From Branchipolynoe longqiensis (taxonomy: Eukaryota; Annelida; Polychaeta; Phyllodocida; Polynoidae), in contig CM059190.1 in NCBI GenBank assembly GCA_030323885.1, forward strand, positions 108,075,258 to 108,139,257: a DNA stretch of 64,000 bases. Reading direction: 5' to 3'. The position numbers were made by a program, and so were the translations under genes. The notes beneath the pieces are model-generated. The model did no database searches. It was given only the letters and a program-made list of their open reading frames with translations, and had not been told where the DNA came from. How positions within the stretch are numbered: the stretch's first letter is position 1; each line of letters opens with the position of its first letter. This document shows positions 56,431 to 64,000 of this stretch, piece by piece.

Positions 56431-56636
56431 GTCGTGTGGTGGTTGTGTGGTGGTTGTGTAGTGGTTGTGTGGTGGTTGTGTGGTGGTTGTGTGGTGGTTG
56501 TGTGGTGGTTGTGTGGTGGGTGTGTGGTGGTTGTGTGGTGGGTGTGTGGTGGATGTGGTCGTTGTGTGGTGGTTGTGTGGTGGGTGGGTGTTGCTTGTGT
56601 GGTGGTTGTGTGGTGGGTGGGTGTTGGTTCCTTGTA
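56431..56636. repeat. GTGTGGTGGTT satellite, remainder
   Basis: Same variants as 55190-55420, including TGTGGTCGTTG and GGTGGGTGGGTGTTG. Confidence 0.93.
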
Positions 56637-56639
56637 AAA

Positions 56640-56705
56640 GCATGTAAAAGTGGTGGAAGGAGGTGGTATGATACTCTTATCATGAACCCATGTAACTATA
56701 TAAGA
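56640..56705 (+). mobile_element. 66-bp inverted fragment of LTR family B
   Basis: Reverse complement contains TTTATTCTTATATAGTTACA, TGGGTTC and GTATCATACCACCTCCTTCC, matching 6258-6309 with a small insertion. The orientation is opposite to the other three copies. It sits exactly between two arrays. Confidence 0.75.
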
Positions 56706-57025
56706 ATAAACCCCACCCCACCCCGCACCACCCCGCACCACCCCGCACCACCCCGCCCCACCTCGCACCACCCAGCCCCACCTCGCACCACCCAGGCCCA
56801 CCCCGCACCATCCAGCCCCACCTCGCACCACCCCACCCCACCTCGCACCACCCCGCCCCACCCCGCACCACCCAGCCCCACCTCGCACCGCCCCACCTCG
56901 CACCACCCCGCCCCACCTCGCACCACCCTGCCCCACTTCGCACCACCCCGCCCCACCTCGCACCACCCCGCCTCACATCCGCAAACCCCGCACCAGCCCG
57001 CGTCACCCCGCCTCACCTCGTCCGT
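56706..57025. repeat. CCCCGCACCAC array, 11-24-bp units
   Basis: CACCCCGCACCACCCCGCCC and CACCTCGCACCACCC words. About 25 copies. Confidence 0.93.
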
Positions 57026-57110
57026 GCCTGACCCACCCCGCGGCACAGATTGATACCGGCTCTCTCCCTCCCACCCTAGTGGTGTGAACCAGATTGAGTG
57101 ACATTGACTC
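57026..57110. other. Unique spacer
   Basis: Contains CCTCCCACCCTAGTGG and CAGATTGAGTGACATTGAC, repeated in altered form at 57604-57645. Confidence 0.5.
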
Positions 57111-57610
57111 CCACCCTTCCACCCACCCACCCTCCCACTCTCCCACCCTCCCGCCACCACCCTCCCACCCTCCCACCACTCTCCCACCCTCCCACCCTCC
57201 GACCACTCTCCCACCATCCCACCACCCTCCCACCCTCCCACCACTCTCCCACCCTCCCACCACTCTCCCACACCCCCCACCACCCTCTCACCCTCCCACC
57301 ACTCTCCCACCCTCCCACCACTCTCCCACCCTCCCACCACCCTCCCACCCTTCCACCACCCTCCCACCACCCTCCCACCCTTCCATCACCCTCCCACCCT
57401 CCCACCACTCTCCCACCCTCCCACCACTCTCCCACCCTCCCACCACTCTCCCACCCTCCCACCACTCTCCCACCCTCCCACCACTCACCCACTCTCCCAC
57501 CACTCTCCCACCCCGCCACCACCATCCCACCACTCTCCCACCCTCCCACCAACCTCTCCCACCCTCCCACCCTCCCACCACTCTCCCACCACCCTCCCAC
57601 CACCCTCCCA
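57111..57610. repeat. CCCTCCCACCACTCTCCCA array, 10-18 bp units
   Basis: Pyrimidine plus A only on the plus strand; the opposite strand gives Gly/Trp/Glu-rich frames. Confidence 0.94.
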
Positions 57611-57905
57611 CCCTAGTGGGGTGTACAGGCTGACTGACACTGACACTTCCCCGTGTGGTGCCTGGCGGGATGCAGCGTATTGTACAAAGCCCACCCTTGA
57701 CGACACAGCACCCTGGTAATTAAAAACGCTTTATGTTGCCATGACAACGGCAGTGTCGCCCCGACACCTGTGACAGCTTCAGTAAGTGGTCGAGTGTTGG
57801 GGATTGGAGGTCGAGGCGCAGTCTGTTAGCATATAAAGATGGTGCGTGCAAAAAGAGCCCGGTCTGAGGTGTGTGTCTGTGCAGGAAGATACCGGATGTA
57901 CAGGC
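57611..57905. other. Unique DNA
   Basis: Single-copy sequence with CpGs. No gene recognised. Confidence 0.4.
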
Positions 57906-59276
57906 TGGAGGTAGGACACGTAGGTGCAGTAAACTGGCGACTAGCCATGTGGTGCTGTAAACTGGCGACTAGCTGTGTGGTGCAGTAGACTGGCCACTAG
58001 TTGTGTGGTGCAGTAGACTGGCCACTAGTTGTGTGGTGCAGTAGACTGGCTACTAGTTGGGTGGTGCAGTAGACTGGCCACTAGTTGTGTGGTGCAGTAA
58101 ACTGGCCACTAGTTAGGTGGTGCAGTAGACTGGCCACTAGTTGTGTGGTGCAGTAGACTGGCCACTATTTGCGTGGTGCAGTAGACTGGCCACTAGTTGT
58201 GTGGTGCAGTAGACTGGCCACTAGATGGTGGTGCAGAAGACAGGCCACTACTTGTGTGGTGCAGTAGACTTGCCACTAGATAGGTGGTGCAGTAGACAGG
58301 CCACTAGTTGTGTGGTCCAGTAGACTGACCACTAGTGGTGTGGTGCAGTACACTGGCCACTAGTTGTGTGGTGCAGTAGGAAGCCACTAGTTGTGTGGTG
58401 CAGTAGACTGGCCACTAGTTAAGTGGTACAGTAGACTGGCCACTAGTTGTGTGGTGCAGTAGACTGGCCACTAGTTGTGTGGTGCAGTACACTGGCCACT
58501 AGAGGTGTGGTGCAGTAGGATGCCACTAGTTGTGTGGTGCAGTCGACTGGCCAGTAGTTGTGTGGTGCAGTAGACTGGCCACTAGTGGTGTGGTGCAGTA
58601 GACTGGCCACTAGTGATGTGGTGCAGTAGGAAGCCACTAGTTGTGTGGTGCAGTAGACTGGCCACTAGCCGTGAGGTGATGTATACTAGCCACTAGTTGT
58701 GTGGTGCAGTACACTAGCCACTAGTTGTGTGGTACAGTAGACTGGCCACTAGTTGTGTGGTGCAGTAGACTGGCCACTAGTGATGTGGTGCAGTAGGAAG
58801 CCACTAGTTGTGTGGTGCAGTAGACTGGCCACTAGCCGTGAGGTGATGTATACTAGCCACTAGTTGTGTGGTGCAGTACACTAGCCACTAGTTGTGTGGT
58901 ACAGTAGACTGGCCACTAGTTGTGTGGTGCAGTAGACTGGCCACTAATAATGTGGTGCAGTAGGAAGCCACTAGTTGTGTGGTGCAGTAGACTGGCCACT
59001 AGCCGTGAGGTGATGTATACTAGCCACTAGGTGTGTGGTGCAGTACACTAGCCACTAGTTGCGCGTTGCAGTAGACTGGCCACCAGTTGTGTGGTGCAGT
59101 ACACTTGCCACTAGTTGTGTGGTGCAGTACACCAGCCACTAGTTGTATGGTGCAGTAAACTGGCCACTAGTTGTGTGGTGCAGTGAACTAGCCACTAGTG
59201 GTGTGGTGCAGTACACTAGCCACTAGTTGTATGGTGCAGTACACTATTCACTAGCTGTGTGGTGCAGTACACTAGG
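57906..59276. repeat. 28-bp ACTAGT minisatellite, left part, about 49 copies
   Basis: Unit ACTGGCCACTAGTTGTGTGG, TGCAGTAG. Three copies of a 167-bp block (landmark TGTGGTGCAG at 58617, 58784 and 58951) form a higher-order repeat of six units. The same array continues after the DIRS-like insert. Confidence 0.95.
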
Positions 59277-59461
59277 CAGGAAACAAACACACCACAACAA
59301 CACCACCACCACCAAACACAACACACACACCAAACCACACACAACACACACACCAACAAACACACACAACACACCACACACACCCACACAACAAAACACA
59401 CACACACACCACACAACACACACACACAACACACCACACACCACACACCACACAACACACA
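59277..59461. repeat. CA-rich low-complexity block (ACACACCACA)
   Basis: Irregular AACACACACCAC words inside the 28-bp array. A single unit variant (GTGAGGCAGTACACTATCCAC) follows at 59463-59484. Confidence 0.9.
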
Positions 59462-59485
59462 CAGTGAGGCAGTACACTATCCACA

Positions 59486-59522
59486 TTTCCTCGTACAACG
59501 CAATGAGCACTACGACCGATGC
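59486..59522. repeat. Terminal direct repeat of the DIRS-like block, left
   Basis: About 37 bp, matching 61640-61680 with small indels. Direct end repeats fit PAT/Ngaro-type DIRS relatives or a duplicated target. Confidence 0.65.
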
Positions 59523-59640
59523 GCGAAAAGGAAGAAAGCAAGGCGGGGGTGGAAAGAAAGGCTCTTTATTGGAATGCCTCAGACATAACATACAAGCTAT
59601 ACAAGAGGCAGAGAGACAGGGAAGCTCATGGAGCGACAAG

Positions 59641-59940
59641 TTATACAAGGAGCCCCCCCCGGCAGACGTCTCTGGTGAGGCGGGTGTCGAAGCCCGAGGT
59701 GAGGCCCCCCACCGCCTCCACCCAGGAGGGGGCCCCCCAGAGCACGTTCCTGATGGAGGCCGGGGCGAGGGTGCAGGCGAAGAGGGAGGCGGTGTAGGCA
59801 GCGACTTCGAAGGCCGACGGCGCGAGGGGATCCAGGTCTCAGGCGACGAGGTAGCTGATGTAGTCCTCGGCCTGCCGGCGACGGTTCGTCCAGGTCGCCA
59901 GGGCGAGGGCGGCGAGGCGTAGGTGGCCGACGTCAGCAAC
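59641..59940 (-). pseudogene. Tyrosine recombinase, N-terminal core-binding domain, broken
   Basis: A minus-strand frame of 100 codons carries ALALATWTNRRRQAEDYISY, LVA, an in-frame TGA (59839-59841), then FEVAAYTASLFACTLAPASI, RNVLWGAPSWVEAVGG. This is the helical DNA-binding module found before the catalytic domain of DIRS recombinases, which replaces integrase in this group. The catalytic R-H-R-Y part is not present; the frame stops at 59641. The call rests on pattern and on its place after RNase H. Confidence 0.62.
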
Positions 59941-59957
59941 CTTGGCAGATGAGAAAC

Positions 59958-60756
59958 CTAGAGGCCGGGGTGGAAAGGGAAGTCGTCATGAGAAACGTGA
60001 ACATACATTAGCCCGAGGTGGTCCACCTCGGCCCACGCCACCTCGGCCCAAGGGCCGGTGAGGTGGGTGCGGCTGAGGGCGTCAGCAAGGACAAGATCCA
60101 CCCTAGGCTTGTGTGTTACTTGCAGGTTGAAGGAGCCCGTGGCTGCCATCAGCCAGAGCTCCCTCACGCAGGTCCCGAGGGTGGGGTCGCGGGCGCGCCC
60201 AGACTCGAGGGCGGCGGCAGAGGCCATGTTGTCTGTATTAACAACCACCGTCGCCCCCGCGACGTCATCCGGGAGGAGGCAGCGGAGGGCGACGACGAGG
60301 TTTACCGCCTCCAGCTCGTGCCCGCAGAGTACCCTCGGGCATAGCAGCTGGAACTTGAGTAGGCCACCCCACCAGTCAGGCAGGAGTCACACTCGATCAC
60401 GAGGCGACGGGTCTCCGGGGCCCGGAGGAGGTGGAGGCCATTGGAGGTGCGGCCGTAGGTGGCGAACCACCTCAGGTCCCGGAGGGCGTCGCCAGTGAGG
60501 GTGAGTGAGGCGGCTCCGAAGCAGCTGCGGAGCGCCCCGAGGAGCCGGGTCATGAATTTCCGGGCGGGGAGCACGCAGCTGCTGACGTGGTTGAGGTGGC
60601 CTAGTATGCTTTGAAGGTCGCATTTCCCGAGGGCGGAGCGGGTGATGCGGGCCTCGCAGTCGGTGATGAGGGCTTGGATCTTGTCGGGGGCGATCCGGAT
60701 GGTCATCGCCTCGCTGTCGAGGGTGAACCCGAGCCATGTGAGGCGGACAGCAGGGG
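59958..60756 (-). pseudogene. RNase H region of the DIRS-like element, two frames
   Basis: The first frame (to about 60350) has the reverse-transcriptase connection: VRLTWLGFTLDSEAMTI, LGKCDLQSILGHLNHV, LRDLRWFATY, then RRLVIECDSCLTGGVAYS with a catalytic Asp. After a frameshift near 60350 the second frame has HELEAVNLVVAL (Glu), VVNTDNMASAAALESGR (Asp), RELWLMAATGSFNLQ and LVLADALSR (Asp), so the RNase H acidic residues are kept. It ends at a stop at 59958 just before the recombinase frame. Confidence 0.82.
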
Positions 60757-61395
60757 ATGGCACTTTCCAGGTGCCACGTCGAGCCCGAGGGCGGCGGTGA
60801 GGGCGAGGAAGGCGTCGAAGGCCTGACACGCCCTCAGGTAGGAGCCCTCGCACCCGACGAAGTCGTCGACGTAGACGAGGGCGTGGAAGCCCTCGCGCCG
60901 GAGGATCCAAGCCACCGCTGCGGTGACCCGCACGCATGCTGCGCCCGAGGAGCGGCAGCCGAAGGGGAGGGCGAGGTCGACATAAGTCTGCCCGTCGAGG
61001 CAGATACCGTAGAGGGGGCAGGAGAGGGGGTCGGCGCGGAGCTGGTGGTAAGCGCGGGAGATGTCGGCCGTCCAGACGTAGGCCCCGGAGCCTTCGTGGA
61101 TCAGGCGGTGGCCTACGTCTGCGACACAGGGGAGCCTATAGGAGTGGGGTCTGCCGAGGTACTCGCACCGGGGGATGCCCGAGTTCACGCTAGCTCCCGG
61201 AGGGTATGATAGGTCCACGATGACCCGCCTCTTTCCCGAGTCGGACTTGGGGCGGGTCATCATGGGGGAGACCTGGGTCCAGGGGGTGAAGGGGGGGACG
61301 GTGAAGGGGCCCGCGAGGGCGCCGAGGGCGAGCTCGGTGTCGATAAACTCCCGGATGTGAGGGCGGTTCTCGGGGGGCTCGCGGTGGTTGGAGAA
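60757..61395 (-). pseudogene. Reverse transcriptase of the DIRS-like element
   Basis: One frame contains REFIDTELALGALAGPF, TPWTQVSPMMTRPKSDSGKR, VIVDLSYPPGASVNSGI, then WTADISRAYHQLRADP (first Asp), LALPFGCRSSGAACVRV and FHALVYVDDFVG, the YVDD active site. All polymerase motifs look intact. It frameshifts into the RNase H frame near 60757 (after LDVAPGK). The upstream part to 61640 is Pro-rich and shows no gag motif, so the 5' part is missing. DIRS affinity follows from PFGCRSS plus the downstream DNMA-type RNase H and recombinase. Confidence 0.85.
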
Positions 61396-61639
61396 GGTGG
61401 GGCGGGGAGGCGGTATTGCCAGGAAAAGGAGCTTGAGCAGGGAGGACGGCTGATAGGCGAGTGACTGAGGGAGGCCGGCGGGCGGCCTTATAAGGGAGGG
61501 AGCGGGGAGGCGAGAGGCGGGGGAGGTGAGAAAGTGGCGGGGCAGGGCGAGAAGGGTGAGGGAGAAAGCTGAGGGAGGGATGACAGGGAAGGTGAGAAAG
61601 CTGGGCGGCGGCAGGAGAGGCGGGGGGAGGGTCTCTTCC

Positions 61640-61680
61640 TTTCCTCGCATCAAACGCAATGCGAGCATTACGACCAATGC
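61640..61680. repeat. Terminal direct repeat of the DIRS-like block, right
   Basis: Matches 59486-59522; ends against GTTGGAAGCCACTA of the 28-bp array. Confidence 0.65.
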
Positions 61681-62645
61681 AGTTGGAAGCCACTATTTGT
61701 GTGGTGCAGTAGACTGGCCACTAGTCATGTGGTGCAGTACATGAGCCACTAGTTGTGTGGTCCAATACACTGGACACTACCTGTGTGGTGCCATACACTA
61801 GCCACTAGTTGTGTGGTGCAGTACAGTAGCCATTAGTTGTGTGGTGCAGTACGCTAGCCACTAGTTGCGTGATGCAGCACGCTGGCCACTAGCTGTGTTG
61901 TGCATACACAAACCACTAGCCACTAGTTGAAGTCCACTAGCCACTAGTTGTGTGGTGAAGTCCACTAGCCACTAGTTGTGTGGTGCATTATGCTAGTTAT
62001 GTGGTGCAGTAGGAATCCACTAGCTGTGTGGTGCATACACTAGCCACTAGTTATGTGGAGCAGTAGGAAACCACTAGTCGTGTGGTACTGTATATTAACC
62101 ACTAGTTGTTGGGCGCAGTAGGCTCGTCACTAGTTGTGTTGTGCAGAAGACTAGCCACTTGTTGTGTTGTGCAGCAGACTAGCCACTAGTTGTGTGGTGC
62201 AGTACACTGGCCACTAGTTGTGTGGTGCAGTACACTGGCCACGAGCTATATGGTGCAGTAGGAAACCACTAGTTGTGTGGTGCCGTACACTGGCCACTAG
62301 TTGTGTGGTGCAGTACACTGGCCACAAGCTATATGGTGCAGTAGGAACCACTAGTTGTGTGGTGCAGTACACTAGCCAATAGTTGTGTGGTGCATACACT
62401 AGCCACTAGTTGTGTGGTGCATACACTAGTCACTAGTTGTGTGGTGCATACACTAGCCAATAGTTGTGTGGTGCAGTAGACTCAGCACTAGTTGTGTGGT
62501 GCAGTAGACTCAGCACTAGTTGTGTGGTGCAGTATACTCAGCACTAGTTGTGTGGTGCAGTAGACTCGCCACTAGTTGTTTGGTGCAGTTGGAAACTACT
62601 AGTTGTGTGGTGCAGTAGGAAACTAACAGGTGTATTGGTGAGATT
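61681..62645. repeat. 28-bp ACTAGT minisatellite, right part
   Basis: Same unit as 57906-59276 but more diverged, with many deletions (GGTGCATACACTAGCC). Confidence 0.94.
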
Positions 62646-63403
62646 AGAAGCCTCTGGTTGTTTTATCTCTCCCTGGAGGTGATAGGTTGATGCACACAGA
62701 CAGGAGGTCATCTATTGGTGCACACAGCCAGGAGGTGATAGATTGATGCACACAGCCAGGAGGTGATAGGTTGATGTACACACACAGGAGGCGATAGATT
62801 GATGCACATATCCAGGAGGTGATATATTGATGCACGAAGCCAGGAGCTGATAGCTTGATGCCCACAGCCAGGAGGTGATAGCTTAATGCAGACAATCACT
62901 AGGTGATAAAATGATGCACACAGCCAGGAGTTGATAGCTTGATGCACACGACCAGGAGGTGATAGATTAATGCAGACAATGACTAGGTGATAAAATGATG
63001 CACACAACCAGGAAGTGATAGGGTGATTCACACAGCCAGGAGGTCATATATTGATGCACACATCCAGGAGGTGATAGCTTGATGCAAAAACCAGGAGGTG
63101 ATAGAATGGTGCACACAATCACTAGGTGATATATTGATGCACACAACCACTACGTGATAGATTGATGCCCACGTCCAGGAGGTGATAGAATGATGCACAC
63201 AATCACTAGGTGATAGGTTGATGCACACATCCACTAGGTGATATATTGATGCACGCAGCCAGTAGGTGATATATGGATGCACACAGCCAGAAGGTGATAG
63301 AATGATGCACACAGCAACTAGGTGAGAAAATGATGTACACATCCACTAGCTGATAAAATGATGCACACAGCCAGGAGATGATAGGTTGATGCACACAGCC
63401 AGT
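62646..63403. repeat. 28-bp GATGCACACAGCCAGGAGG minisatellite, about 26 copies
   Basis: Unit GATGCACACAGCCAGGAGGT, GATAGATT. Same length as the neighbouring array but unrelated in sequence. Confidence 0.94.
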
Positions 63404-64000
63404 GACTGCTGATGTTGCTGGAACCTACCCTCCACTGACTGCTGATGTAGGTGGTACTTATTGTCCTTTGACTGCTGGTGTTGATGGTACCATACTCTCC
63501 TCTGACTGCTGATGCTACTGGTCCCTACTCTCCTCTGGCTGTTGATGTTGCTGGTACCCTACTCTCATCTGACTGCTGATGCTACTGGTACCTACTCTCC
63601 TCTGACTGCTGATGTTGCTGGTACCTACTCTCCTCTGACTGCTGATGTTGCTGGTACCCTACTCTCCTCTGACTGCTGATGCTACTGGTACCTACTCTCC
63701 TCTGAGTGCTGGTGTTGCTGGTAAACTACTCTCCTCTGACTGTTGATGTTGTGGGTACCTACTCTCCTCTGACTGCTGGTGTTGCTGGTACCTACTCTCC
63801 TCTGACAGCTGGTGTTGCTGGTAAACTACTCTCCTCTGACTGTTGATGTTGCTGGTACCTACTCTCCTCTGACAGCTGGTGTTGCTGGTAAACTACTCTC
63901 CTCTGACTGTTGATGTTGCTGGTACTTACTCTCCTCTGAGTGCTGGTGTTGCTGGTACCTACTCTCCTCTGACTGTTGATGTTGCTGGTACTTACTCTCC
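63404..64000. repeat. 33-bp minisatellite, running off the window
   Basis: Unit TCTGACTGCTGATGTTGCTG, GTACCTACTCTCC. About 18 copies. A two-unit pattern (GTAAACTACTCTCC alternating with GTACCTACTCTCC) repeats at 63720-63910. Confidence 0.94.

Larger units (their letters stand above)
59486..61680 (-). mobile_element. DIRS-like tyrosine-recombinase retrotransposon, truncated
   Basis: A GC-rich 2.2-kb block splits the 28-bp array. On the minus strand it carries reverse transcriptase, RNase H and the N-terminal domain of a tyrosine recombinase, in the DIRS order. TTTCCTCG plus CAACGCAATG, AGCACTACGACC at 59486-59522 recurs as TTTCCTCG, CAAACGCAATG, AGCATTACGACC at 61640-61680 in direct orientation. 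GATGCGCGAAAAGGAA (59518-59533) also mirrors TTCCTTTCCTCGCATC (61636-61651). Gag and the recombinase catalytic domain are absent; full DIRS elements are about 4-6 kb. Confidence 0.82.

Noticed and set aside
59519..59922. Plus-strand frame over the DIRS-like recombinase region
   Set aside because: It is the complement of the recombinase and RNase H frames and shows no motif of its own.
60936..61209. Plus-strand frames opposite the DIRS-like reverse transcriptase
   Set aside because: GC-rich antisense shadows; the minus frame has all RT motifs.

Overview
This window looks like heterochromatin-like, repeat-dominated DNA from an animal, most likely a marine invertebrate. A mollusc or other lophotrochozoan is my guess from the retroelement types: Ty3/gypsy elements with a TGGTGTCAG primer site, a DIRS-like tyrosine-recombinase element, LINEs with (ATCA)n tails, and tRNA-derived SINEs. 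I see no bacterial features, no rRNA, no CRISPR array and no convincing host gene. By eye about 80% or more of the 64 kb is tandem repeat: some 35 to 40 unrelated minisatellite blocks with units of 9 to about 80 bp, placed end to end. Most of the long open frames are translations of these arrays and are not genes.

Layout. 1-1.0 kb: 5' end of an LTR retrotransposon on the minus strand, with an open gag frame running off the window. 1.1-2.3 kb: a SINE and a MITE with internal repeats. 2.8-6.1 kb: TGTGCA-rich satellites with a 678-bp higher-order repeat. 6.1-6.6 kb: an LTR (family B). 6.7-14.9 kb: 71-, 35-, 31-, 63-, 63- and 27-29-bp arrays, the first 63-bp array being split by a polyadenylated insert. 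15-22 kb: Pu/Py-alternating, 11-bp, 19-bp and 27-bp arrays, a possible AT-rich DNA transposon and a 46-bp perfect palindrome. 22.2-23.2 kb: unassigned unique DNA. 23.8-28.8 kb: a CACGTG array, a G-rich array and a CTGTACAC array. 28.8-29.4 kb: a LINE. 30.9-34.4 kb: CTGCAG and CTGCTGGGTGAGG arrays, then a 2.2-kb pyrimidine-strand block with about 1 kb of nearly pure C. 34.4-37.2 kb: LTR element family B with a decayed gag and protease. 37.2-42.0 kb: three arrays. 42.1-43.0 kb: second MITE copy. 43.3-46.0 kb: LTR-B fragment, a 160-bp duplication, a decayed LINE, a 9-bp array and a SINE. 47.3-52.5 kb: two copies of gypsy family A, one a 1.2-kb deletion derivative with a GAGTA target duplication, the other carrying a nested LINE. 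53-57.6 kb: arrays. 57.9-62.6 kb: a 28-bp ACTAGT array split by a DIRS-like fragment. 62.6-64 kb: two more arrays.

The coding remnants all belong to retroelements. Gag, protease, reverse transcriptase, RNase H and integrase pieces are present but spread over different broken copies, so no element in the window is autonomous as seen. The only long frame without a lesion is the partial gag at the left edge. The recurring theme is nesting: transposons sit inside arrays (DIRS in the 28-bp array, a LINE in the CTGTACAC array, a polyadenylated insert in a 63-bp array), a LINE sits inside gag, and arrays abut broken element ends. Repeat borders are read by eye and are good to roughly 10-30 bp; target duplications, LTR ends and palindromes were read base by base.
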